A DNA stretch of 9,069 nucleotides from Actinomycetota bacterium (GTDB taxonomy: Bacteria > Actinomycetota > Thermoleophilia > Solirubrobacterales > 70-9). Below are positions 1-5,597 of the stretch, in pieces. Where the stretch lies: positions 1-9,069 of the forward strand of contig VAYL01000154.1 in the NCBI GenBank assembly GCA_005884305.1, read 5' to 3'. Numbering within the stretch: the first letter of the stretch is position 1; each line of letters opens with the position of its first letter. The translations under genes were made by a program, and so were the position numbers. Below the pieces are notes generated by a model. It did not search any database. It was given only the letters and a program-made list of their open reading frames with translations, and had not been told where the DNA came from.

Positions 1-1097
1 TCCAGACGGACATCCTCAAGGAGTACATCGCCCAGAAGGAGTGGTGCTTCCCCATCGAACCGGCGATGCGCCTGGTCACCGACATGGTCGAGTGGTGCAC
101 CGAGCGCATGCCGCGGTGGCACCCGATCTCGATCTCCGGCTACCACATCCGCGAGGCCGGGTCGACCGCGCAGCAGGAGCTCGCCTTCACGCTGAAGGAC
201 GGCTTCACGTACGTCGAGGAGGCCGTCGCCCGCGGCCTGGACGTCGATGAGTTCGCCCCGCGGCTCTCCTTCTTCTTCAACGCCCACATCGACTTCTTCG
301 AGGAGATCGCGAAGTACCGCGCCGCGCGCCGGATCTGGGCCCGCGAGATGAGCGAGACCTTCGGCGCTCGCAGGCCGGAGTCGCTGCGGATGCGCTTCCA
401 CACGCAGACCGCCGGGGTATCGCTGACCGCCCAGCAGCCGCTCCTCAACATCGTCCGCACGGCGATCGAGGCATTGGCCGGCGTGCTCGGCGGCACGCAG
501 TCGCTGCACACGAACTCCTATGACGAGGCGCTCGCTCTTCCAACCGAGGAGGCGGTTCGCATCGCGCTTCGTACGCAGCAGGTGATCGCCCACGAGACCG
601 GCGTGACCAACACGATCGACCCGCTCGGCGGCTCGTATTTCGTCGAATCGCTGACGGACGAGATGGAGCGCGCCGCCTACGCGTACTTCGCCAGGATCGA
701 CGAGCTGGGCGGGATGGTCGAGGCGATCAAGCGCGGCTTCCCGCAGCGCGAGATCGCCGATGCGTCGTTCCGCTACCAGCAGGAGGTCGATTCGCGGCGC
801 CGCGTCGTCGTCGGGGTCAACGAGTACCGGCTGGAGGACGAGGAGGGCATCGAGCTTCACCGACCCGATCCCGCCGCCGAGCGAAAGCAGGCGGATCGGC
901 TCGAGCGCACACGTGCGGCGCGCGAGTCCGCCGCCGTCGAGCGGGCGCTCGCGCAGCTCAAGACCGCCGCGGCGAGCGAGGGGGAGAACCTCATGCCGCA
1001 CTTCCTCGACGCCGCACGGGCACGCGCCTCGGAGGGCGAGATGGTGGTCGCGTTGCAGGAAGTCTTCGGCCGTTACACGGAGCAGCCAGTTTTCTGA
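1..1097 (+). CDS. Acyl-CoA mutase large subunit, methylmalonyl-CoA mutase family, isobutyryl-CoA mutase-like (5' end missing)
   Basis: The reading frame is open from the window edge (first full codon at position 3) to TGA at 1095-1097; the N-terminal part lies upstream. It is the catalytic TIM-barrel subunit of a coenzyme-B12-dependent acyl-CoA mutase. Family signatures visible are DILKEYIA at the edge, [21 protein letters not shown] (split here: SGYH with the substrate-site Tyr-His pair), [57 protein letters not shown] and [12 protein letters not shown]. The protein ends without a cobalamin-binding domain; that domain is encoded separately at 1469. Codon 33-35 is Gln, 36 residues before the Tyr of SGYH. 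That spacing places it at Arg207 of Propionibacterium methylmalonyl-CoA mutase, the residue that binds the substrate carboxylate. Gln is known there in isobutyryl- and 2-hydroxyisobutyryl-CoA mutases. The family call is certain; the substrate is inferred, and the second specificity residue (Tyr89 position) lies outside the window. Confidence 0.95.
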   Translation, partial: QTDILKEYIAQKEWCFPIEPAMRLVTDMVEWCTERMPRWHPISISGYHIREAGSTAQQELAFTLKDGFTYVEEAVARGLDVDEFAPRLSFFFNAHIDFFEEIAKYRAARRIWAREMSETFGARRPESLRMRFHTQTAGVSLTAQQPLLNIVRTAIEALAGVLGGTQSLHTNSYDEALALPTEEAVRIALRTQQVIAHETGVTNTIDPLGGSYFVESLTDEMERAAYAYFARIDELGGMVEAIKRGFPQREIADASFRYQQEVDSRRRVVVGVNEYRLEDEEGIELHRPDPAAERKQADRLERTRAARESAAVERALAQLKTAAASEGENLMPHFLDAARARASEGEMVVALQEVFGRYTEQPVF

Positions 1098-1123
1098 CAA
1101 ACCCTGCGGGGTACCCACTTGGC

Positions 1124-1429
1124 ATGTCCAATCTGATCGTGGTCAGAGACGAGGTCGACGGATGGGACGTGATCCGCGAGGGCGACCCCCAGTCGCTCAC
1201 CAACACCGCGACCAAGGAGAGCGCCATCGAGGCCGCCAGGAGGTTCCTGGCGGACGAGGGCGGGGAGGGGGACGTCGAGGTCCACGAGAACGAGGTGCAC
1301 GGCATCGACGACACGGGCCGCGGCGTCAAGCTCTATGTGGCCGCGCTGCTCGGCCTGCTCGCGCTGATCACTGTGATCATCGTGATCACCTCGCTGCTCG
1401 CGCACTGGACGCTCCCCGGCGGCGGTTAA
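1124..1429 (+). CDS. Small DUF2188-like protein with C-terminal membrane anchor
   Basis: This is a 101-residue protein starting at ATG 26 nt after the mutase stop. Residues about 1-65 look like a DUF2188 domain: a short beta-strand (NLIVVRD), DGWDVIREGD, a segment where the family has a conserved Thr, then the helix KESAIEAARRFLADEGG and a hydrophilic strand ending in a DDTGRG turn. Residues about 69-92 form one hydrophobic helix rich in Leu, Ile and Val, followed by a short tail ending in Gly-Gly-Gly. No signal peptide is seen, so the acidic N-terminal domain probably faces the cytoplasm as a tail-anchored protein. No good Shine-Dalgarno sequence precedes it. It sits between the two subunits of one enzyme, which suggests co-transcription, but no function is known for DUF2188 proteins and I do not assign one. 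The domain call is from memory of the family pattern. Confidence 0.75.
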   Translation: MSNLIVVRDEVDGWDVIREGDPQSLTNTATKESAIEAARRFLADEGGEGDVEVHENEVHGIDDTGRGVKLYVAALLGLLALITVIIVITSLLAHWTLPGGG

Positions 1430-1455
1430 CCCGGCCACGCCTCGCGCGACGGCAC

Positions 1456-1461
1456 TAAGCT
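1456..1461 (+). promoter_or_regulatory. Candidate leaderless -10 box (TAAGCT) before the B12-binding subunit
   Basis: TAAGCT fits the actinobacterial TANNNT -10 consensus and lies 7 nt before the GTG start at 1469. There is no purine-rich Shine-Dalgarno stretch. This spacing would put the transcript start on the start codon itself. No convincing -35 element is seen. The same layout recurs before mtnA and rpmE, which adds support, but it is a short motif and remains an inference. Confidence 0.4.
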
Positions 1462-1468
1462 CCCGGCC

Positions 1469-1900
1469 GTGAACGAGTCCGGCCGCAAGATCCGAGTGGT
1501 CGTCGCCAAGCCCGGTCTCGACGGCCACGACCGCGGGGCCAAGATCATCGCCAGAGCCCTCCGCGATGCGGGGATGGAGGTGATTTACACCGGCCTTCAC
1601 CAGACGCCCGAGCAGATCGCCGCGACTGTGGTTCAGGAGGACGCCGACGCGATCGGGCTGTCGATCCTCTCGGGAGCACACATGACTCTGGTTCCGAAGG
1701 TCGTGGAGCTCCTGCGCGAGCAGGGCGTGGATGACGTCGTCGTCACCGTGGGCGGGACGATTCCGGCCGACGACGCGCCGGAGCTGAAGAAGCTGGGGGT
1801 CGCCGAGGTGTTCACGCCGGGGGCCTCGACCGACGAGATCGTCGACTTCATCCGTAGCGCGATCGACGAGCGCCGCACGCTCGCCGCGCAGACATCCTGA
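1469..1900 (+). CDS. Acyl-CoA mutase small subunit, cobalamin-binding domain protein
   Basis: This 143-residue protein is a stand-alone B12-binding Rossmann-like domain, the partner of the large mutase subunit encoded at 1-1097. The cobalamin signature is complete: DGHDRG at residues 18-23 (DxHxxG, His20 is the expected lower axial cobalt ligand), SIL at 65-67 (SxL), and GG at 95-96 in VTVGGTIP. The N-terminal [19 protein letters not shown] is typical of the methylmalonyl-CoA mutase C-terminus and of the small subunits of isobutyryl-CoA mutase and archaeal-type split mutases, which are about 135-150 residues. Translation starts at GTG 1469, since the family N-terminus begins a few residues later and no better start exists. 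It likely forms an alpha2beta2-type enzyme with the large subunit. Which acyl-CoA it serves follows from the large subunit, not from this domain. Confidence 0.95.
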   Translation: MNESGRKIRVVVAKPGLDGHDRGAKIIARALRDAGMEVIYTGLHQTPEQIAATVVQEDADAIGLSILSGAHMTLVPKVVELLREQGVDDVVVTVGGTIPADDAPELKKLGVAEVFTPGASTDEIVDFIRSAIDERRTLAAQTS

Positions 1901-1952
1901 ACCCGCTCCCACGCCCATGTTTCGCCCGCTCGCGAACGGGGAAGCTCCTGAT

Positions 1953-1966
1953 TGACTGGTCAGTCA
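1953..1966. promoter_or_regulatory. Candidate operator upstream of etfB (TGACTG-GT-CAGTCA)
   Basis: This is a 14-bp inverted repeat with perfect 6-bp arms and a 2-bp centre. Its centre is about 35 bp upstream of the expected transcript start of the etfB promoter, so a bound protein would cover the -35 region and repress. The shape fits operators of TetR-type regulators of acyl-CoA metabolism. One such palindrome of this size is expected by chance in 9 kb; the placement is what makes it credible. The TetR gene in this window has differently shaped candidate sites, so its regulator is probably encoded elsewhere. Confidence 0.45.
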
Positions 1967-1982
1967 GACGACACCCAGCCGC

Positions 1983-1988
1983 TAATAT
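1983..1988 (+). promoter_or_regulatory. Candidate -10 box (TAATAT) of the etf operon
   Basis: TAATAT is nearly the sigma70-type consensus and is one of very few AT-only hexamers in this GC-rich window. It lies 34 nt before the TTG start of etfB, leaving room for a short leader with a strong ribosome binding site. The hexamer 17 bp upstream (TCAGTC, 1960-1965) is a poor -35 element; TTGACT at 1952-1957 is a good one but 25 bp away. The promoter may therefore depend mainly on its -10 box. Confidence 0.55.
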
Positions 1989-2008
1989 GCCGCGCGCCAT
2001 TCCCCTTG

Positions 2009-2015
2009 AAGGAGG
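2009..2015 (+). promoter_or_regulatory. Strong ribosome binding site of etfB
   Basis: AAGGAGG ends 6 nt before the TTG at 2022. It fixes that unusual start codon, which otherwise would not be chosen, and contrasts with several genes here that have no Shine-Dalgarno sequence. Confidence 0.85.
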
Positions 2016-2021
2016 GACGAC

Positions 2022-2813
2022 TTGAAGATCTGTTGCCTGGTTAAAGAGGTTCCAGACGCCGCGGTGCAGAAGCGCATCGACTCCAACACGAAGCGTCTGG
2101 ACCGCTCCGGGGAGAAGAACCTCAACCCCTTTGACACCCACGGCATCGAGGCCGCGATGCAGATCCGCGAGGGCGGAAACGCCCAGGTCGACGAGATCGT
2201 CGCGGTCACGATGGGCCCCGAATCCGCCGTGCGCGCCCTGCACAAGGCCGTCGCGCTCGGCGCCGACCGCTCGGTCCATCTGACCGACGAGGCTCTCGCC
2301 GGCTCCGACGTCTGCGCTACCGGCTACGCGCTCGCCAAGGTCCTCGAGTCCGAGCAGCCCGATCTCGTGCTGCTGGGCCAGCAGTCGGACGACGGGGAGT
2401 GCTACACGATCGGTGCCGTCGTCGCGGACCACTTGAAGATGCCCTCGCTGACGCAGGTGATCAAGATCGACGTCGCCGACAACAAGCTCACCTGCGAGCG
2501 TCAGGCCGAGTACGGCTACGACACCGTCGAGGTCGAACTCCCGGCCGTCATCTCGGTCGGCGACGCGATCAACGAGCCCCGCTACCCGAGCCTCAAGGCG
2601 ATCATGGGTGCGAAGAAGAAGCCGCTCGACACGCACGCCACGGGCGACGTCGGTATCGAGGCCGACCATGTCGGTGAGGACGGCTCGAAGACCCAGGTCC
2701 TTGCGATCAACCCGCCGCCCACCAAGGAGCCCGGGGAGATCATCGAGGACGAGGACACGAACGAGACGGTCGAGAAGATCGTCGCCTGGCTCGACGAAAG
2801 GAAGCTTCTCTGA
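2022..2813 (+). CDS. etfB: Electron transfer flavoprotein beta subunit
   Basis: This 263-residue protein has the normal length for EtfB. It starts at TTG with a strong AAGGAGG site and the expected N-terminus MKICCLVKEVPD. The AMP-binding segment LVLLGQQSDDGE lies at about residues 115-126, and the C-terminal family signature PAVISVGDAINEPRYPSLKAI begins at residue 174. EtfB pairs with EtfA to form a soluble heterodimer carrying FAD and AMP, which accepts electrons from acyl-CoA dehydrogenases and related enzymes and hands them to ETF-quinone oxidoreductase, encoded two genes downstream. The stop TGA shares its last base with the ATG of etfA (TGATG), so the two subunits are translationally coupled, in keeping with a 1:1 complex. 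I see no sign of a bifurcating-type ETF, but sequence inspection alone cannot exclude it. Confidence 0.97.
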   Translation: MKICCLVKEVPDAAVQKRIDSNTKRLDRSGEKNLNPFDTHGIEAAMQIREGGNAQVDEIVAVTMGPESAVRALHKAVALGADRSVHLTDEALAGSDVCATGYALAKVLESEQPDLVLLGQQSDDGECYTIGAVVADHLKMPSLTQVIKIDVADNKLTCERQAEYGYDTVEVELPAVISVGDAINEPRYPSLKAIMGAKKKPLDTHATGDVGIEADHVGEDGSKTQVLAINPPPTKEPGEIIEDEDTNETVEKIVAWLDERKLL

Positions 2814-3790
2814 TGGCCGGAATCCTTGTCTACGCCCTCCACGACGACGAGGGCAACTTCAACAAGAACTCGCTCGGCGCGATCTCCGAGGCCGCGAAGC
2901 TGGCCGGAGAGCTTGGCACCGAGGCGGCCGCGGTTGTCGTCGGGGACGTCTCCGACGACGGGGCCGCCGGCCTGGGCGCCTACGGCGCCAAGCGCGTCTT
3001 CCGGGCCAAGGACGCGCCCGAGGGCCTCGCCCAGCCGATCGTCGACGTGATGGCGAAGGTCATCTCCGACGAGGGCTTCTCCTATGCCCTCTTCGGCGGC
3101 GGTCTCCTCGGGTTCGAGATCGGCGCCGGGCTCACCGCCCGCCTCAACGCCGGGGTGACCATGGAGGTCACCGAGGTCAAAGTTCAGGACGGGAAGCTCG
3201 TCGCCGAGCGGCCGGTGCTCCAGGACTCCGCGATCGTCGACGTCGGCTACGTCGGCGAGCCCGGGATCATCATCGGCCGCCTGAACGCCTTCGACGCGAA
3301 CGCGGGTGACGGCGGCTCGGCCGAGGTCGTGGACGTCGAAGTGGAGCTCTCGGACTGGTCGACCAAGGCGCGCATGGTCACGCGCGGCGAGCAGCGCGGC
3401 GCGGACGTCAACATCGAGGACGCTGAGATCCTCGTCGGCGGCGGCCGCGGGCTGGGCGAGAAGGACAACTTCAAGCTCGCCGAGGACCTCGCTGACGCGA
3501 TGGGCGGCGCCGTGGCGGCGACTCGCGCGGTGGTCGACGCCGGCTGGTACCCGTACGCGGCCCAGATCGGCCAGACCGGCAAGACGGTCGCGCCGAAGCT
3601 CTACCTGGCCGCCGGCATCTCGGGCGCGATCCAGCACAAGGTCGGGATGCAGAACTCGGAGAACATCCTCGCGATCAACAAGGACCCGAACGCGCCGATC
3701 TTCGAGTTCTCCGACCTCGGGATCGTCGGCGATCTCCACAAGATTCTGCCGAAGCTGACCGAAGCGGTGAAGGCTCGGAAGGGCGGATGA
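2813..3790 (+). CDS. etfA: Electron transfer flavoprotein alpha subunit
   Basis: This 325-residue protein has the usual EtfA length. The N-terminal half is the divergent domain that packs on EtfB. The C-terminal FAD domain is clear: VGGGRGLGEKDNF at about residues 208-220, AGWYPYAAQIGQTGKTV, and the signature LYLAAGISGAIQHKVGM from residue 263, followed by AINKDPNAPIFEFSDLGIVGD. It binds the electron-carrying FAD of the EtfAB dimer. The start overlaps the etfB stop by one base, with AAAGGAAG about 10 nt upstream. Its own stop overlaps another ATG at 3787 (ATGA), which opens a small ORF leading into the next gene. Confidence 0.97.
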   Translation: MAGILVYALHDDEGNFNKNSLGAISEAAKLAGELGTEAAAVVVGDVSDDGAAGLGAYGAKRVFRAKDAPEGLAQPIVDVMAKVISDEGFSYALFGGGLLGFEIGAGLTARLNAGVTMEVTEVKVQDGKLVAERPVLQDSAIVDVGYVGEPGIIIGRLNAFDANAGDGGSAEVVDVEVELSDWSTKARMVTRGEQRGADVNIEDAEILVGGGRGLGEKDNFKLAEDLADAMGGAVAATRAVVDAGWYPYAAQIGQTGKTVAPKLYLAAGISGAIQHKVGMQNSENILAINKDPNAPIFEFSDLGIVGDLHKILPKLTEAVKARKGG

Positions 3791-3888
3791 AGGATCAGGT
3801 AAGCAGTAAGCAGTTTGCAGTAAGCAGACTGCCGCGCGAAGCCCCTGCCTACTGCCTACTGCTTACTGCTTACTCGAGATGCCAGTAG
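3787..3888 (+). CDS. Candidate 33-codon coupling ORF between etfA and the ETF-quinone oxidoreductase gene
   Basis: An ATG overlapping the etfA stop as ATGA, with GGAAGGG at 3777-3783 just upstream, opens 33 codons ending in TAG at 3886-3888. That stop lies 7 bases past the first base of the next gene's ATG (3879), so the ORF overlaps both neighbours. It runs through a long hairpin of 7-bp repeats. The peptide begins MKDQVSSKQF and resembles nothing I recognise. The left-arm repeats contain TAA in each unit except the third, where TAA is TTT at 3814-3816, exactly the unit that would stop this frame. This suggests that keeping the frame open matters, possibly so that ribosomes melt the hairpin and reinitiate downstream. 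It could also be a chance ORF in a repeat. Confidence 0.4.
   Translation: MKDQVSSKQFAVSRLPREAPAYCLLLTAYSRCQ
3799..3873. repeat. Long imperfect palindrome built of 7-bp tandem repeats
   Basis: The left arm (3799-3827) is four GTAAGCA heptamers, the third changed to GTTTGCA, plus a final G. The right arm (3845-3873) is CTGCCTA twice, CTGCTTA twice and a final C. The arms are 29 nt long and pair at 26 of 29 positions around a 17-nt loop, far beyond chance. There is no U-tract after it, so it is not a standard intrinsic terminator. The style recalls the short tandem heptamer repeats described in cyanobacterial genomes, and it may be a dispersed repeat that inserted here. In mRNA the stem would end 5 nt before the start codon at 3879 and could hide it. 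Confidence 0.9.
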
Positions 3889-5576
3889 CCCCAGCGAAAT
3901 ATCCACCCCCAGTTGACCCCGCGGCCGACTACGTAACCGAGCCCACCGACCCCGAGGACGAGCGGATCGAGGTCGGCCTCGCGATCGTGGGCGGCGGCCC
4001 GGCCGGGCTCGCCTGCGCGATCAAGACGATGCAGCTCCTCGAGAGCGAACCGGAGCTCGCCGAGAATCTGGGTGAGGTTCCGGTCGCCGTCATCGAAAAG
4101 GGTAAGGTCACCGGCGCGCACCTGTTGTCGGGGGCGAACATGCGCCCGTCGGCCATGCGGGAGCTCTTCCCGGACCTCGAGCCCTCCGAGTGGCCGGTCT
4201 ACCAGGAGGTGACCAAGGACGCCGTCTACCTCCTGACCAAGAAGCAGGCGTTCCCGCTGAAGCCGATGCCGCCCAACTTCCGCAACCACGGCAACTACGT
4301 GACCTCGGTCGCCAAGCTCGGGCGGTTCCTCGGCGAGAAGGCCGAGGAGGCCGGCGCCTATCTGCTGACGGAGACGGCGGCCGACAAGCTCCTGGTCGAG
4401 GACCGGATCGTCAAGGGCGTCCGGTCCGGCGACAAGGGGCGCGGCCGCGACGGTGAGGAGCTCTCCAACTTCGAGCCCGGGTCCGACGTGATTGCCAAGG
4501 CGACGATCCTCGCCGAGGGGACGCAGGGCCATCTGACCGGCGCCGCGATCGACTTCTTCGAGCTCCAGGGCCTGCTCCCGCAGCGCTGGGAGCTGGGCGT
4601 CAAGGAGATCTGGGAGGTGGAGAAGCCGCTCGACCGAGTCATCCACACGATGGGATGGCCGCTCCGCAAGGCGCCGAAGTGGAACGAGTTCGGCGGCAGC
4701 TTCATCTATCCGATGGGCGAGGACAAGGTCTGCATTGGACTCGTCGTCGGGCTCGACTACACGGACGCCACCCTCTCGGTCCACGACGCGCTGCAGGAGC
4801 TGAAGACGCACCCGTTCGTGCGCAAGATCCTCGAGGGCGGCCAGCGCGTCGGATGGGGCGCCAAGACGATCCCCTCGGGCGGCTTCTGGGCCCTGCCTCG
4901 GACACTCACGGTCCCCGGCATGGTCATCGCGGGGGACGGCGCCGGGATGGTGAACGTCCCGGAGCTGAAGGGCATTCACTACGCGATGCACGCGGGGATG
5001 TACGCGGCGGAGGCGATCGTCGACGCGCTGAAGCAGGATTCGGTCAACTTCGACGCCTACGACACGCTGGTCCGCAACAGCCTCATCGGCCAGGACCTGT
5101 ACCAGTCGCGAAACATGCGCCAGCCGTTCTCGCGCGGGTTCTTCGTCGGCGGCGCGATCGCCAGCGCGATGACCATCACCAAGGGCGCATTTCCCGGTGG
5201 CCGCTGGCACCAGCATCCGGACGCCGACGAGGAGATGGAGCTGGACGGCGCAGCGAAGAACTATCCGAAGCCGGACAACAAGTACACGTTCGACAAGCTC
5301 TCCTCGGTCTTCGCCTCGGGCAACGCCACGCGCGACGACGCGCCAAACCACATCAAGGTCCAGCGGCGTGTACCGCGCGAGGTCGCGCAGACCTGGGTGT
5401 CGATGTGCCCGGCGCAGGTCTACGAGATCCCGGACGATCAGCTGGAGAACGGCGCCGCCGAGGTCGACCTCAACATCACGCCGTCGAACTGCGTCCAGTG
5501 CGGCGCGATCACGGCGAAGGGTGGCCGTCTGACCCCGCCCGAGGGCGGCGACGGTCCGCTCTACCAGGAGACTTAG
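3879..5576 (+). CDS. Electron transfer flavoprotein-quinone oxidoreductase (ETF dehydrogenase)
   Basis: This 565-residue membrane-associated flavoprotein passes electrons from reduced ETF to the quinone pool, probably menaquinone in an actinobacterium. The FAD dinucleotide motif AIVGGGPAGLACAI lies at about residues 35-48. Further ETF-QO blocks are GAHLLSGA, HTMGWPLRK with GGSFIYPMGEDKV and LVVGLDYTDATLS, WGAKTIPSGGFWALP, and GMVNVPELKGIHYAMHAG. The C-terminal ferredoxin-like segment has MCPAQVYEIPDD (Cys510) and NCVQCGAI (Cys538, Cys541). In well-studied homologues a CxxCxxC supplies the last three cluster ligands; here the third position, residue 544, is Ile, so only three cysteines remain. 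No Shine-Dalgarno sequence precedes the ATG, which follows the heptamer hairpin by 5 nt; upstream in frame there is only CTG before a TAA at 3807. Translation may depend on coupling through the small ORF at 3787. Confidence 0.95.
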   Translation: MPVAPAKYPPPVDPAADYVTEPTDPEDERIEVGLAIVGGGPAGLACAIKTMQLLESEPELAENLGEVPVAVIEKGKVTGAHLLSGANMRPSAMRELFPDLEPSEWPVYQEVTKDAVYLLTKKQAFPLKPMPPNFRNHGNYVTSVAKLGRFLGEKAEEAGAYLLTETAADKLLVEDRIVKGVRSGDKGRGRDGEELSNFEPGSDVIAKATILAEGTQGHLTGAAIDFFELQGLLPQRWELGVKEIWEVEKPLDRVIHTMGWPLRKAPKWNEFGGSFIYPMGEDKVCIGLVVGLDYTDATLSVHDALQELKTHPFVRKILEGGQRVGWGAKTIPSGGFWALPRTLTVPGMVIAGDGAGMVNVPELKGIHYAMHAGMYAAEAIVDALKQDSVNFDAYDTLVRNSLIGQDLYQSRNMRQPFSRGFFVGGAIASAMTITKGAFPGGRWHQHPDADEEMELDGAAKNYPKPDNKYTFDKLSSVFASGNATRDDAPNHIKVQRRVPREVAQTWVSMCPAQVYEIPDDQLENGAAEVDLNITPSNCVQCGAITAKGGRLTPPEGGDGPLYQET

Positions 5577-5584
5577 GTCCCCGG

Positions 5585-5590
5585 TACCTT
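5585..5590 (+). promoter_or_regulatory. Candidate leaderless -10 box (TACCTT) before mtnA
   Basis: TACCTT matches TANNNT and lies 7 nt before the GTG start of mtnA, in the 21-nt gap after the ETF-quinone oxidoreductase gene. No Shine-Dalgarno sequence is present. It would give mtnA its own leaderless transcript. No clear -35 element is seen. Confidence 0.4.
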
Positions 5591-5597
5591 CGACGGC

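Noticed and set aside
1924..1939. Imperfect palindrome CCCGCTCGCGAACGGG after the B12-subunit gene as a terminator
   Set aside because: It has one mismatched pair, no U-tract, and a self-complementary core that leaves no proper loop. It may be a weak structure only.
2582..3739. Minus-strand open frame of 385 codons opposite etfB/etfA
   Set aside because: Shadow of the real genes; composition is low complexity and no family motif appears.
3799..3873. CRISPR or tRNA reading of the heptamer repeat region
   Set aside because: The repeats are 7 bp without spacers and form one hairpin; no tRNA arms or CCA-type end are present.
3799..3873. Intrinsic terminator for etfA
   Set aside because: The stem is strong but long, with mismatches, and is followed by TCGAGATG rather than a T-tract; an essential partner gene follows immediately.
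3870..5351. Minus-strand open frame of 493 codons opposite the ETF-quinone oxidoreductase gene
   Set aside because: Its translation is rich in Arg, Leu, Val and Asp with no recognisable domain, and the + strand codes a clear enzyme. Long antisense frames are normal in GC-rich DNA.
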